NCBI RefSeq assembly: GCF_008692845.1
Contig: NZ_VXJW01000005.1
Location: 1-64,000 of the forward strand
DNA: 64,000 nucleotides
Reading direction: 5' to 3'
Source: Salmonella enterica subsp. arizonae
GTDB lineage: Bacteria; Pseudomonadota; Gammaproteobacteria; Enterobacterales; Enterobacteriaceae
Positions 36,369 through 46,304 of the stretch are shown piece by piece. Under the pieces are notes generated by a model. That model saw nothing but the letters and a program-made list of their open reading frames with translations. It had not been told where the DNA came from and made no database searches. The position numbers and the translations under genes are program-made. The number at the start of each line of letters is the position of its first letter. The stretch's first letter is position 1.

Positions 36369-38519
36369 TTAGTGGTGTGATGAGATCTTCACGCCGCCTT
36401 CCGGCACGGGTACATACGGTGTTTCTTTGTCGGTACGTTTATCGCTGTTGCGTACCGTCATCCAAGTGGTGAAACCGTAGAAGATAATACTGTAGACCAC
36501 GACCAGGAACAGAATACTCAAACCTGCGTTGGTGTAGTTGTTCACCACGATATGGTTCATGTTGGCAATCTGTTCGGCGGTCAGATTGGCGCCGTTGGCA
36601 ATCTTCTCTTTATACAGGTTTGCCATGTAGAAGAAACCTTCCATCTGTGGATTGGCGCTGAACAGTTTCAGGCCCAGCGCCCAGGTGGTGCAGATCAGCA
36701 GCCATACCGCCGGGATCACCGTCACCCAGATGTATTTGGTGCGCTGCATTTTGATCAGTACCACGGTGCTGAGCACCAGCGCCACGGCGGCCAGCATCTG
36801 GTTAGAGATACCGAATAGCGGCCACAGGCTCTTCACGCCGCCCAGCGGGTCGACCACGCCCTGATACAGCAGATAGCCCCACAGACCGACGCAGCCGGCA
36901 GTACCGATGATACCCGCGACCAGAGAGTCGGTTTTTTTCAGGAACGGGACGAAGTTACCCAGCAAATCTTGCAACATAAAGCGGCCGGAACGGGTGCCCG
37001 CATCCAGCGCGGTCAGGATAAACAGCGCTTCGAACAGAATACCGAAGTGATACCAGAAGCCCATGTCGGCCATCGGCAGCACTTTGTGGAATACATGCGC
37101 GATACCCACGGCCAGTGTCGGCGCGCCGCCTGCGCGGTTCAGGACTGACGGCTCGCCGATATCTTTCGCGGTTTGCAGGATTTGTTCCGGGGAAATCACA
37201 AAACCCCAGGAGCTGACGGTCGCCGCCGCATGTGCGGTGACATCTTTCAACTGCGCCATAATTAGCGGCGCGTTCTCGCCGCCCATCTCATGTAGGTTTG
37301 GCATGGTAATGCCCAAGCCCGCAGGCGGGGTGTTCATCGCAAAGTAGAGACCAGGCTCAATGATCGAGGCCGCCACCAGCGCCATCACCGCAACAAAGGA
37401 CTCCATCAGCATCGCGCCGTAGCCGATAAAACGCGCATCGGTCTCACAGGCCAGCAGTTTCGGCGTGGTGCCGGAAGAGATCAGCGCGTGGAAGCCAGAT
37501 ACGGCGCCACAGGCGATGGTGATGAACAGGAACGGGAACAGAGCGCCTTTCCACAGCGGGCCGGTACCGTCGACATACTGCGTCAACGCCGGCATTTTCA
37601 GTTCCGGGTTGAGGATCACAATCCCCAGCGCCAGGCCAACAATCACGCCGATTTTCAGGAAGGTGGCGAGATAGTCACGCGGGGCGAGGATCAGCCATAC
37701 CGGCAGCAGCGCGGAAACAAATGCGTAGCCGATTAGCGCGAAGGTAATGGTGGTGTCTTTAAAGGTCAGCGCCGGACCCCAGTACGGGTCGTGGGCAATC
37801 ACGCCGCCGAAGTAGATAGACGCTACCAGCAGCACGATACCAATGACCGACACTTCCCCTACGCGTCCCGGACGGATAAATCGCATATAGATGCCCATAA
37901 ACAGCGCGATCGGCACAGTTGAGCAAACGGTGAAGACACCCCACGGGCTTTCGGCCAGCGCTTTCACCACAATCAGCGCCAGTACCGCCAGAATGATGAT
38001 CATGATTAAGAAGCAACCGAATAGCGCGATGGTGCCCGGAACGGTACCCATCTCTTCTTTGATCATCTCGCCAAGAGACGCGCCGTTGCGGCGGGAAGAG
38101 ATAAACAGCACCATAAAATCCTGCACTGCGCCTGCGAGCACCACGCCCGCCAGTAGCCACAGAGTACCCGGCAGATAGCCCATCTGCGCGGCCAGTACCG
38201 GCCCGACCAGCGGCCCGGCGCCAGCGATAGCGGCGAAGTGGTGACCAAATAGCACGTAGCGGTTAGTCGGCACGTAGTTCAGGCCGTCGTTATTGATGAC
38301 CGCAGGCGTGGCGCGCGTGGGGTCGAGCTTCATCACCTTCTGGGCGATGTACAGGCTGTAGTAGCGGTAAGCTACCAGATAGACGGAAACGGAAGCGACC
38401 ACGATCCACAGGGCGCTAACGTGTTCACCCCGACGTAGGGCAACTACCGAGAGGCAGAAAGCACCGATGATTCCGAGAATCACCCAGGGTATGTGCTTGA
38501 ATATCTTTTTCGTATCCAT
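36369..38519 (-). CDS. btsT: pyruvate/H+ symporter BtsT (CstA family)
   Basis: The 716-residue protein has around 16-18 membrane segments and the CstA-family signatures YRYYSLYIAQKVMKLDPTRA, then RYVLFGHHFAAIAGAGPLVG and the C-terminal DUF4161 region. E. coli BtsT (YjiY) is a high-affinity pyruvate transporter induced by the BtsS/BtsR two-component system in nutrient-limited cells. Upstream lie three BtsR-like boxes and a CRP site, in the right order. The gene heads a btsT-yjiX-yjiA group. Salmonella BtsT has been linked to pyruvate uptake, chemotaxis and survival. Confidence 0.92.
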   Translation of the reverse strand: MDTKKIFKHIPWVILGIIGAFCLSVVALRRGEHVSALWIVVASVSVYLVAYRYYSLYIAQKVMKLDPTRATPAVINNDGLNYVPTNRYVLFGHHFAAIAGAGPLVGPVLAAQMGYLPGTLWLLAGVVLAGAVQDFMVLFISSRRNGASLGEMIKEEMGTVPGTIALFGCFLIMIIILAVLALIVVKALAESPWGVFTVCSTVPIALFMGIYMRFIRPGRVGEVSVIGIVLLVASIYFGGVIAHDPYWGPALTFKDTTITFALIGYAFVSALLPVWLILAPRDYLATFLKIGVIVGLALGIVILNPELKMPALTQYVDGTGPLWKGALFPFLFITIACGAVSGFHALISSGTTPKLLACETDARFIGYGAMLMESFVAVMALVAASIIEPGLYFAMNTPPAGLGITMPNLHEMGGENAPLIMAQLKDVTAHAAATVSSWGFVISPEQILQTAKDIGEPSVLNRAGGAPTLAVGIAHVFHKVLPMADMGFWYHFGILFEALFILTALDAGTRSGRFMLQDLLGNFVPFLKKTDSLVAGIIGTAGCVGLWGYLLYQGVVDPLGGVKSLWPLFGISNQMLAAVALVLSTVVLIKMQRTKYIWVTVIPAVWLLICTTWALGLKLFSANPQMEGFFYMANLYKEKIANGANLTAEQIANMNHIVVNNYTNAGLSILFLVVVYSIIFYGFTTWMTVRNSDKRTDKETPYVPVPEGGVKISSHH

Positions 38520-38653
38520 AGTAAAACCTGGTTGTAAGTTTAATTATCAGCCGAAGCTGGGTGGACATTGAGTTCGTGTTTGAGGAGGTAAATTGACTGC
38601 TATGCTGGAGGGATCTTGCCAGATCATCGCGCGCGTAAAGTTCGGTAAATCAG

Positions 38654-38701
38654 TGAGTGGTTGTATGGCAGTTTAAGCGGTCGAACGTACCGGTAAGCGG
38701 T
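38654..38701 (-). promoter_or_regulatory. three BtsR (YehT)-type boxes upstream of btsT
   Basis: On the minus strand ACCGCTTA (38701-38694), ACCGCTTA (38681-38674) and ACCACTCA (38661-38654) all fit the ACC[G/A]CT[C/T]A motif reported for YehT/BtsR. They are spaced exactly 20 bp apart. They lie about 135-180 bp upstream of the btsT start codon. Confidence 0.75.
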
Positions 38702-38728
38702 TTCGCAGTGGGGACGCGAGCGATTTTA

Positions 38729-38744
38729 TGTGATTGAGATCACG
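38729..38744. promoter_or_regulatory. CRP-binding site
   Basis: TGTGATTGAGATCACG matches TGTGA-N6-TCACA with a single mismatch. It is placed behind the BtsR boxes relative to btsT, and about 85 bp upstream of the tsr promoter. Catabolite control of btsT fits; an effect on tsr is also possible. Confidence 0.75.
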
Positions 38745-38827
38745 ATATAAAATCGGGCGTCCTTTTTTGCTCAGGAGAGAATAACGACCAAACTGAGCTA
38801 ATAATGATATTAATGGCGCGAATCCCA

Positions 38828-38854
38828 TAAAGTTTTCCCTTTGCAGGCCGAAAA
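38828..38854 (+). promoter_or_regulatory. sigma-28 (FliA) promoter of tsr
   Basis: TAAAGTTT, an 11-bp spacer and GCCGAAAA match the flagellar class 3 consensus TAAAGTTT-N11-GCCGATAA with one change. It ends 31 bp before the tsr ATG. Confidence 0.85.
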
Positions 38855-38885
38855 TTCAGGTATCTGTCTAGCGGAAAGAGAAAAC

Positions 38886-40547
38886 ATGTTAAAGCGAATT
38901 AAAATTGTTACCAGCTTACTGCTGGTATTGGCGCTATTTGGCCTTTTACAACTGACATCAGGCGGGTTGTTCTTCAACTCCCTAAAGAATGACAAAGAAA
39001 ACTTCACCGTATTGCAAACCATTCGTCAGCAGCAGTCTGCCCTGAATGCAACTTGGGTGGAGCTGCTGCAAACGCGTAATACCCTGAACCGCGCAGGCAT
39101 CCGCTGGATGATGGACCAGAGCAATATAGGGAGCGGCGCAACTGTCGCTGAACTGATGCAGGGGGCGGCCAATACGCTGAAGCTGGTGGAAAAAAGCTGG
39201 GCGCAGTATGAGTCGTTACCGCGCGATCCACGTCAGAGTGAAGCGGCTTTCCTTGAAATCAAACGAACCTATGATATCTACCACGGCGCGCTGGCGGAGC
39301 TTATTCAGCTTCTTGGCGCGGGTAAGATAAACGAATTTTTCGATCAACCGACCCAAAGCTATCAGGACGCCTTTGAGAAGCAGTACATGGCCTATATGCA
39401 GCAAAACGATCGTCTGTACGATATTGCTGTTGAGGATAACAACAGTTCCTACAACCAGGCGATGTGGGTGCTGGTCAGCGTGCTGATTGCGGTTCTGGTG
39501 GTCATTATCGCCGTCTGGTTCGGCATCAAACTGTCGCTTATCGCCCCGATGAATCGTCTGATCGAAAGCATTCGCCATATCGCCAGCGGCGATCTGGTGA
39601 AACGTATTGATGTCGAAGGCTCCAACGAAATGGGGCAACTGGCGGACAACTTACGCCATATGCAGAGCGAGCTGGTGCGTACCGTGGGCGATGTACGCAA
39701 TGGCGCCAACGCGATTTACAGCGGCGCCAGCGAAATCGCGATGGGCAACAACGACCTCTCCTCCCGTACTGAACAGCAGGCCGCGTCTCTGGAAGAGACC
39801 GCCGCCAGTATGGAACAACTGACCGCCACCGTGAAACAGAACGCCGAAAACGCCCGTCAGGCCAGCCACTTGGCGCTGAGCGCCTCTGAAACAGCGCAGA
39901 AAGGCGGCAAAGTGGTGGATAACGTCGTACAAACAATGCGTGACATCGCCTCCAGTTCGCAGAAAATCGCCGATATTATCAGCGTAATCGACGGTATTGC
40001 TTTCCAGACCAATATCCTGGCGTTGAACGCGGCGGTAGAAGCGGCGCGCGCAGGCGAGCAGGGGCGCGGGTTTGCAGTGGTGGCCGGTGAAGTGCGTACT
40101 CTGGCAAGCCGTAGCGCGCAGGCGGCACGGGAGATCAAGAGTCTGATTGAGGACTCCGTGAGCCGCGTTGACGTGGGTTCGACACTGGTCGAAAGCGCCG
40201 GTGAAACCATGGATGAGATCGTCAATGCAGTCACCCGCGTGACTGATATCATGGGTGAGATTGCCTCGGCGTCCGACGAGCAGAGTCGCGGTATTGACCA
40301 GGTTGGTCTGGCGGTAGCGGAGATGGATCGTGTAACGCAGCAGAACGCCTCGCTGGTGGAAGAGTCCGCCGCCGCGGCTGCGGCGCTGGAAGAACAAGCC
40401 AGCCGTCTGACGCAGGCTGTCGCGGTGTTCCGTATTCAACAGGAACAGCAGCGCGCGCGTGACGTTGCGGCGGTAAAAACCTCAGCAGCCGTGCCGCCAC
40501 GAAAAGCCGCCGTGGCCGACGACAGCGATAATTGGGAAACGTTTTAA
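38886..40547 (+). CDS. tsr: methyl-accepting chemotaxis protein Tsr (serine receptor)
   Basis: The 553-residue receptor has an N-terminal membrane helix ([20 protein letters not shown]) and a periplasmic helical ligand domain with [14 protein letters not shown], which carries serine-binding residues. A second membrane helix follows ([20 protein letters not shown]). The HAMP domain ([19 protein letters not shown]), methylation helices and a perfectly conserved signalling tip ([20 protein letters not shown]) come next. It ends with the NWETF pentapeptide that tethers CheR and CheB. ATG 38886 is used because MLKRIKIV is the conserved start; the longer frame from 38841 covers the promoter. Transcription depends on sigma-28. 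Confidence 0.95.
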   Translation: MLKRIKIVTSLLLVLALFGLLQLTSGGLFFNSLKNDKENFTVLQTIRQQQSALNATWVELLQTRNTLNRAGIRWMMDQSNIGSGATVAELMQGAANTLKLVEKSWAQYESLPRDPRQSEAAFLEIKRTYDIYHGALAELIQLLGAGKINEFFDQPTQSYQDAFEKQYMAYMQQNDRLYDIAVEDNNSSYNQAMWVLVSVLIAVLVVIIAVWFGIKLSLIAPMNRLIESIRHIASGDLVKRIDVEGSNEMGQLADNLRHMQSELVRTVGDVRNGANAIYSGASEIAMGNNDLSSRTEQQAASLEETAASMEQLTATVKQNAENARQASHLALSASETAQKGGKVVDNVVQTMRDIASSSQKIADIISVIDGIAFQTNILALNAAVEAARAGEQGRGFAVVAGEVRTLASRSAQAAREIKSLIEDSVSRVDVGSTLVESAGETMDEIVNAVTRVTDIMGEIASASDEQSRGIDQVGLAVAEMDRVTQQNASLVEESAAAAAALEEQASRLTQAVAVFRIQQEQQRARDVAAVKTSAAVPPRKAAVADDSDNWETF

Positions 40548-40614
40548 GAGCGTATTGGCAAATGCCGCCGCCGGTCTGCCTGGCTTGATAAGCGCGCGCC
40601 ATCAGGTAAAACAA

Positions 40615-40646
40615 TGCCGGATGGCGGCGTAAACGCCTTATCCGAC
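40615..40646. repeat. REP element downstream of tsr
   Basis: TGCCGGATGGCGGCGTAAAC continuing to GCCTTATCCGACC is a REP unit. The remaining DNA to gfrR (40647-40896) has no supported gene and should contain the gfrR promoter. Confidence 0.7.
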
Positions 40647-40896
40647 CTACAGGTATTTAAACCAGCATCAGGCGCATGGCGCAGCGTGATTCATACGCAT
40701 GCCGTGCGCCGCCTCTTCCTCTCTTTTCTGACGTAACGCCAGGCAGTAGCGCTGTTGCCGTTGTTTTTGCTAACCCCGCGTTGGGCGAAGGATGTGCGGT
40801 GATCCACAAAAAATGAATAAAGCGGAAGATTGCGCGACAGGAACGCCTCGTTTCGCGGCATCATAATTGCTTATGTGGTAATCGTGAGAGGATACG

Positions 40897-43662
40897 ATGC
40901 GCAAAGATGCCCTGCTTGCTTTCCTGATGAACCAAACGGATTTTTTTGATCCGGAAAATGTCAGCGAGGTATTTACCGCGCGCTATCTGGCGCAGCGTTT
41001 TAATATGCAGCGAAACACCGCCAGCCACTACCTGAACCAACTGGTGGCACAGGGCGTGCTCTGCAAAATCAACACTCGTCCCGTCTATTTCCTGCATAAG
41101 CAGGCATTTAGTCAGCAATTTTTTACGCTTTCGCGCAATGAATACGCTAGCATCGCGGAACTGTTAGCGCATGGGGAACAGGAGTGCGTGCCGGACGATC
41201 ATTTTTCCCTGTTGATTGGCCATAACGAAAGCCTGAAGCGCCCGATTGAGCAACTGAAAACCGCGCTGTTTTATCCCGACGGCGGACTGCCGCTACTGAT
41301 GACCGGCGAAAGCGGCACCGGGAAAAGTTATCTGGCGCGACTAATGCACGAATATGCCGTCACCCAAGCGCTTCTGCCGCCGGATGCGCCGTTTATCAGT
41401 TTTAACTGCGCCCAGTATGCGAGCAATCCCGAACTGCTTGCGGCGAATCTTTTTGGTTATGTGAAGGGCGCGTTTACCGGCGCGCAGAGCGACAGGCCGG
41501 GCGCGTTCGAGGCGGCTGACGGCGGCATGTTATTTCTGGATGAAGTCCACCGACTGAGCGCCGAAGGGCAGGAGAAGCTCTTTACCTGGCTCGATTGCGG
41601 CGAAATTTATCGGGTAGGCGATACCGCGCAAGGGCATCCGGTTTCTGTACGTCTGGTATTTGCGACTACCGAAGAGATCCATAGTACCTTTTTGACGACA
41701 TTTTTGCGGCGCATCCCGATTCAGGTCAACCTGCCGGATCTCCAGCACCGCAGCCGCCAGGAAAAAGAGGCGCTGATCTTACTGTTTTTCTGGACGGAGG
41801 CGAAAAAGCTCTCGGCCACGCTTATCCTCAGGCCGCGTTTGTTGCAGATCCTCAATCAGTATGTTTATCGCGGCAACGTCGGCGAGCTGAAAAATGTGGT
41901 GAAATATGCGGTGGCGACGGCATGGGCGAAAAAGCCAGGGCAGGAAACCGTTACCGTGTCGCTGCACGATCTGCCGGATGCCATGCTGTCGGCATTGCCG
42001 TCGCTGAATGAACCGCTGACGGACGACGCGCCGGTGAGCATCACGCCCGACACGAACCTGACCTGGCTACTGCGCGCCCGTGACGAGATGCAGGGCATGA
42101 TCCATGATACGCAGTGTCATGTGCTGGCGCTGTACGAGTTGGTGCGTAGCGGGAAGGAGGGGTGGGAGACGGTACAAAAAAGAATGGGCGATGAAATCGA
42201 AACTCTCTTCGATCGCCTGATTTTTACCGGCGATGATAATGTGCATTCACAGCGGTTGCTGTTAATTACAAGCCAGGTGCGGGAAGAGTTTTATCGTCTG
42301 GAGAAGCGCTTCAATATGCAGCTTAACGGCAACTGTATTTATGCGCTTAGTCACTATCTAATCCATCGTACCGCACAGGCGCCTTCTCGTCTCAACAGTG
42401 AGCAGATCCGCCAACTGGACGCCTTTCTCGCCCAGAAATATCCGCTACTGTATAGTTTCTGTTTACAGATTCTGGAGACGCTGAGCCAGAAGCTGGATCT
42501 GGAGCCGAGACGCATTGATATTCTGCTGCTGGCGCTTTGGCTGCATAAACAGGGGGTCAACAGCCAGAAACAGGTGACGCACGCGGTGATTCTGGCGCAT
42601 GGCTATGCCACCGCCAGCAGTATCGCCAACGTCGCCAATCGGTTATTGAAAAATACGATTTTTGAATCGTTCGATATGCCGCTGGATGTCACCCCGGGGG
42701 CGATAGCGCAGCAGGTGATGCGCTATCTGGAAGGGCATCCGCTCGCCTCTGGCCTGATAATTCTGGTGGATATGGGATCGCTCAAGGCCATTCATCGTCA
42801 TTTTGATCGCGCGCTCTCTACGCCGGTGACGATTATCAACAACGTCTCGACCAGCATGGCGTTGTATGTAGGCGAGCGCATTTTACAGGGACATTTTATT
42901 GAGGAGATCGCCCGCGATATCGCCCGGGATGTACCGGTTGAGTATCAGCTCTACTGGCCGAAAAGCAACAAACCACGCGCCATACTGACCACTTGCGCGA
43001 CCGGTATCGGCGTGGCGACCAATCTTTGTTCATTACTGAGCGCCAGTATTCCACAGGCGCTGGAGATTGACGTCGTTGCCTGCGATTACGCGATGCTGGC
43101 GAATAATAAAACCCAGGAGCCGGTATTTATTCGCTACGACGTACTGGCGATTGTCGGCACTCTGGACCCGCACATCGCCAGCGTGCCGTGGATTTCGCTC
43201 GACTCGCTGATTTCCGGCGAGGGGAACCAGTACCTGATGCGGCTGTTTGGTTCGCTGACCACGCCGGATCAGGTAGCGGAGATCAACAATCTGCTGCTGA
43301 AAAACTTCTCGCTCCGACGGGTAATCGAATCCGTCACCATCCTTGACACCAGTAAAGTCATCAATCACGTTGAACAGTTTCTGCTGCGCTATGAACATCT
43401 GGCGGGCGTTACCGTCTCAAATGAAAGAAAGGTGGCGCTCTATGTGCATATTAGCTGCCTGATCGAGCGTCTGATCCGTCATGCGGGAATAACGACCTGG
43501 AGCGGGCAACAGTGTCCGGAACACGAACTGAATCGACTACGGGAAGCGTTTAGTGTCATTGAGAGTAACTACAGTGTCAAAATCCCCACCGCCGAGCTTG
43601 GCTATATCCATAATATCCTGACCTTCGAAACAGATTTTATCGAGCAAGATCAACAGTTTTAA
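40897..43662 (+). CDS. gfrR: LevR-type sigma-54-dependent PTS activator GfrR
   Basis: The 921-residue regulator begins with a winged-helix domain (YLAQRFNMQRNTASHYLNQL). An AAA+ sigma-54 activator domain follows, with Walker A GESGTGKS (137-144), GAFTGA (191-196) and Walker B MLFLDE (211-216). PTS regulation domains and an EIIA-Man-like domain around residues 560-600 (HAVILAHGYATASS) make up the rest. A last PRD near the C-terminus contains YVHISCLIERLIRH. This is the LevR/DgaR/GfrR architecture, in which phosphorylation by PTS proteins controls activity. It directly precedes the gfrA promoter of -24/-12 type. Assignment to GfrR rests on the gene order described for Salmonella Typhimurium. 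Confidence 0.9.
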   Translation: MRKDALLAFLMNQTDFFDPENVSEVFTARYLAQRFNMQRNTASHYLNQLVAQGVLCKINTRPVYFLHKQAFSQQFFTLSRNEYASIAELLAHGEQECVPDDHFSLLIGHNESLKRPIEQLKTALFYPDGGLPLLMTGESGTGKSYLARLMHEYAVTQALLPPDAPFISFNCAQYASNPELLAANLFGYVKGAFTGAQSDRPGAFEAADGGMLFLDEVHRLSAEGQEKLFTWLDCGEIYRVGDTAQGHPVSVRLVFATTEEIHSTFLTTFLRRIPIQVNLPDLQHRSRQEKEALILLFFWTEAKKLSATLILRPRLLQILNQYVYRGNVGELKNVVKYAVATAWAKKPGQETVTVSLHDLPDAMLSALPSLNEPLTDDAPVSITPDTNLTWLLRARDEMQGMIHDTQCHVLALYELVRSGKEGWETVQKRMGDEIETLFDRLIFTGDDNVHSQRLLLITSQVREEFYRLEKRFNMQLNGNCIYALSHYLIHRTAQAPSRLNSEQIRQLDAFLAQKYPLLYSFCLQILETLSQKLDLEPRRIDILLLALWLHKQGVNSQKQVTHAVILAHGYATASSIANVANRLLKNTIFESFDMPLDVTPGAIAQQVMRYLEGHPLASGLIILVDMGSLKAIHRHFDRALSTPVTIINNVSTSMALYVGERILQGHFIEEIARDIARDVPVEYQLYWPKSNKPRAILTTCATGIGVATNLCSLLSASIPQALEIDVVACDYAMLANNKTQEPVFIRYDVLAIVGTLDPHIASVPWISLDSLISGEGNQYLMRLFGSLTTPDQVAEINNLLLKNFSLRRVIESVTILDTSKVINHVEQFLLRYEHLAGVTVSNERKVALYVHISCLIERLIRHAGITTWSGQQCPEHELNRLREAFSVIESNYSVKIPTAELGYIHNILTFETDFIEQDQQF

Positions 43663-43709
43663 CGATTTCCCTCTGTTAACCCGATCTTTTTTCGGCGCGC
43701 CACTTTTTC

Positions 43710-43725
43710 TGGCACGCCGCTTGCT
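43710..43725 (+). promoter_or_regulatory. sigma-54 promoter of the gfr operon
   Basis: TGGCACGCCGCTTGCT matches the -24/-12 consensus TGGCAC-N5-TTGCW without mismatch. It ends about 37 bp before the gfrA ATG, and the LevR-type activator gene gfrR lies immediately upstream. Confidence 0.9.
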
Positions 43726-43762
43726 CTCTTTTATCACAGTGGAATGTGTTTTAGAGGTCAGG

Positions 43763-44185
43763 ATGAAGAGACATTATATTTTCGCCAGCCACGGCACGCT
43801 GGCCAGCGGGGTTTTAAACTCCGTGGAGCTGATTTTAGGCAAACGGTCAAATGTATGGACGCTGTGCGCTTACGTTGAAGAGGACATGGATTTAAGCCAG
43901 CAGGTAGATATGTTGATCGCGCAGATCCCGCCGGAAGATGAAATTATTGCGCTGACCGATATCTTTGCCGGCAGCGTGAATAACGAATTTATACGTTATT
44001 TATCGCGCGCTAATTTTCATTTGCTGGCGGGGATTAATTTGCCGCTGGTTATCGATCTCTTTATGTCAGAAAACGATGGCAATACAACGCATACCATTAT
44101 CACGGCGTTAGAGGATTCAAAAGAAAATATTCAGTACTGCAATCAAACTATCACCAGCGCCATGCAAAGCGATAAAGATTTTTAA
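43763..44185 (+). CDS. gfrA: PTS mannose-family EIIA component GfrA
   Basis: The 140-residue protein is a mannose-family EIIA. The start KRHYIFASHGTLASGVLNSV includes the phosphorylated His10, and the TDIFAGSVNNEFIRY block is also typical of EIIA-Man. ATG 43763 follows GAGGTCAGG; upstream in-frame codons would overlap the promoter. It takes phosphate from HPr and passes it to GfrB during uptake of glucoselysine and fructoselysine. First gene of the gfrABCDEF operon. Confidence 0.9.
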   Translation: MKRHYIFASHGTLASGVLNSVELILGKRSNVWTLCAYVEEDMDLSQQVDMLIAQIPPEDEIIALTDIFAGSVNNEFIRYLSRANFHLLAGINLPLVIDLFMSENDGNTTHTIITALEDSKENIQYCNQTITSAMQSDKDF

Positions 44186-44199
44186 GGGGAGGGAGAGTC

Positions 44200-44661
44200 A
44201 TGATTGTTTTTTTACGGGTGGATCATCGTTTATTACATGGACAGGTCGCCTTTTCCTGGACGCAGTACGTTGGCGCCGACTGTATTTTAATTGCCAACGA
44301 CAGCGTACCTAATGATGACCTGCGTAAAACCACCATTAAAATGGCGAAGCCGCCAGCGGTGAAGCTGGTTATTAAGAATATTGCCGACTCGATTGAAGCG
44401 ATAAAAAGCGGCGTTACCGATAAATATAAACTTTTTATTGTTGTTGAGTCCGTGGCGGATGCGTGTCATCTGGCGCGCGAATTGCCCGACATTAAAAGCA
44501 TTAATTTAGGCGGCACGAAGGTGCGCGAAGGGAGCCAGAATATCGCTAAAGCCATTAATCTGTTAGCGGATGAAATGACGCAACTTCGGGAACTGGCGGC
44601 TGGCGGAGTGGAGGTAGAAATTCGTCTGGTGCCTAACGATCGTAAACAACTCTTCGCCTGA
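44200..44661 (+). CDS. gfrB: PTS mannose-family EIIB component GfrB
   Basis: The 153-residue EIIB has the canonical N-terminus VFLRVDHRLLHGQVAFSW, with His13 as phosphoryl acceptor. The conserved SINLGG-type loop (KSINLGGTKVREGSQNIAKA) is also present. A GGGGAGGGAG precedes the start. It phosphorylates the sugar amine while it is transported through GfrCD. Confidence 0.9.
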   Translation: MIVFLRVDHRLLHGQVAFSWTQYVGADCILIANDSVPNDDLRKTTIKMAKPPAVKLVIKNIADSIEAIKSGVTDKYKLFIVVESVADACHLARELPDIKSINLGGTKVREGSQNIAKAINLLADEMTQLRELAAGGVEVEIRLVPNDRKQLFA

Positions 44662-44686
44662 ACGGATACATTCCTGAGGATATAGT

Positions 44687-45466
44687 ATGGTAGAGGCGCT
44701 TTTACTTGGGCTGGTGGCGTTTATCGCCCAGTCGGAATATGCATTAGGGACATCGCTGATCTCCAGACCTATCGTGACCGGACTCTTAACCGGGTTGGTG
44801 CTGGGCGATATGGAAACCGGAATTGTGATGGGCGCGACGCTGGAGCTGGCGTTTATCGGTTCCTTTTCGGTGGGCGCGTCGCTGCCGCCGGATGTGGTCA
44901 CTGGCGGTATTTTAGGCGTGGCGTTTGCTATTAATTCCGGTGCCGGAACGGAAACTGCGCTGTTATTAGGTTTGCCTATCGCGACGCTGGCGTTAATTGT
45001 GAAAAATATCTATAACGGAATGTTTATTCCGTTACTCTGTCATAAAGCTGATGCTTACGCTGAAGTCGGTAATACCAGGGGCATCGAGCGTATGCATTTA
45101 ATCTCCGGTATTGGGCTGTCGCTGACGCTGGGGATTATCGTCACGGTCTCTTATTTAGCGGGCGTGAATGTGGTTAAAGGTTTTCTGGATGCCATTCCGG
45201 AATTTATTAAACATGGTTTAAGTGTTGCCACCGGTATTATTCCCGCGCTGGGTTTTGCCATGCTGGCTCGATTATTAATTAATAAAAAAGTTGCCCCGTA
45301 TTTTTTCCTCGGTTTTATATTAATGGCGTATTTAAAAATACCGGTGACGGGTATTGCGATTCTCGGCGCGATTGTCGCCGTCGTGATGGTCAATATGCCA
45401 AAACTTGCGGCCTCACAGCCAGCCCCCGCGCAAGGAGCGTCTCATGACGATGAAGATGATTTCTGA
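44687..45466 (+). CDS. gfrC: PTS mannose-family EIIC component GfrC
   Basis: The 259-residue integral membrane protein belongs to the EIIC-Man (sorbose) family. It shows MVEALLLGLVAFIAQSEYAL, RPIVTGLLTGLVLGDMETGI, then VMGATLELAFIGSFSVGASL and PPDVVTGGILGVAFAI, with several further helices. It ends with an acidic tail (DDEDDF). The stop overlaps the gfrD start by 23 bp, indicating translational coupling. With GfrD it forms the membrane channel of the transporter. Confidence 0.9.
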   Translation: MVEALLLGLVAFIAQSEYALGTSLISRPIVTGLLTGLVLGDMETGIVMGATLELAFIGSFSVGASLPPDVVTGGILGVAFAINSGAGTETALLLGLPIATLALIVKNIYNGMFIPLLCHKADAYAEVGNTRGIERMHLISGIGLSLTLGIIVTVSYLAGVNVVKGFLDAIPEFIKHGLSVATGIIPALGFAMLARLLINKKVAPYFFLGFILMAYLKIPVTGIAILGAIVAVVMVNMPKLAASQPAPAQGASHDDEDDF

Positions 45467-46292
45467 TAAAGACCGCCAACAGGCGGAAAACACAGAGCTG
45501 GTCACCGCGCGTGATTTACGCCGCGTCTTCTGGCGTTCTTTCCAGATGGAGTTTTCCTGGAACTATGAACGGCAAATGAACCTGGCGTTCGTCTATACGC
45601 TTATCCCAGTATTAAAGAAACTGTATAGCCGCAAAGAAGATCTTGCTGAAGCGTTAAAACGCCATCTGGCTTTCTTTAATACCACGCCGCACATTGTGAC
45701 GTTGATCCTCGGTATTACCGTGGCGATGGAGGAGAAAAATAGCCAGCAGAAAGAGATGGACGCCAGTTCTATCGATAACGTCAAAGCGTCGTTGATGGGG
45801 CCGCTGGCGGGTATTGGCGACTCTTTTTTCTGGGGAACATTACGCCTTATCGCCACCGGTATCGGCACCAGCCTGGCGCTGAAAGGCAATGTTCTGGGGC
45901 CGATTTTATTTCTGCTGGTGTTTAACGTGCCGCATATTCTGGCCCGCTGGTTCTTTACCCGCTGGGGCTATGTGCTGGGAACCGGCGTGCTGCAACGTAT
46001 TCAGCAAAGCGGAATGATGGAGAGCTTAACGTATGGCGCGTCGATTATCGGTCTGATGGTTGTTGGCGCGATGACAGCCTCCATGATTGATATCACCATT
46101 CCCATTACGTTTGGTACAGGAGACGCGAAAACCCATGTTCAGGACATTATTAACGACATTATGCCTTGTCTGCTGCCGTTAATTAGTTTCGCCATTGTGT
46201 ACTGGCTGTTGGGGAAAAAGGTCAAGCCGTTAACCATTATTGGCGGTATTGCTCTGGTGGGGATTTTCGGTTCCTGGATAGGGTTATTTTAA
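45444..46292 (+). CDS. gfrD: PTS mannose-family EIID component GfrD
   Basis: The 282-residue EIID starts at ATG 45444 behind AAGGAG. It has the family signatures LRRVFWRSFQMEFSWNYERQ, then GLAYTL-like FVYTLIPVLKKLY and the KASLMGPLAGIGDSFFWGTL region. C-terminal membrane helices (LLPLISFAIVYWLLGKK; TIIGGIALVGIFGSWIGL) complete the protein. The open frame begins earlier (45405) inside gfrC, but only the later start has a ribosome-binding site. Confidence 0.9.
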   Translation: MTMKMISDKDRQQAENTELVTARDLRRVFWRSFQMEFSWNYERQMNLAFVYTLIPVLKKLYSRKEDLAEALKRHLAFFNTTPHIVTLILGITVAMEEKNSQQKEMDASSIDNVKASLMGPLAGIGDSFFWGTLRLIATGIGTSLALKGNVLGPILFLLVFNVPHILARWFFTRWGYVLGTGVLQRIQQSGMMESLTYGASIIGLMVVGAMTASMIDITIPITFGTGDAKTHVQDIINDIMPCLLPLISFAIVYWLLGKKVKPLTIIGGIALVGIFGSWIGLF

Positions 46293-46304
46293 GAGGGATA
46301 AATC

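Noticed and set aside
39651..40439. 262-codon minus-strand frame inside tsr
   Set aside because: A long antisense shadow caused by the GC-rich, codon-biased tsr sequence; tsr itself is certain.
45405..45466. gfrC/gfrD overlap as a possible frameshift or fusion
   Set aside because: gfrD has its own ATG at 45444 with AAGGAG, and both proteins have complete family lengths.
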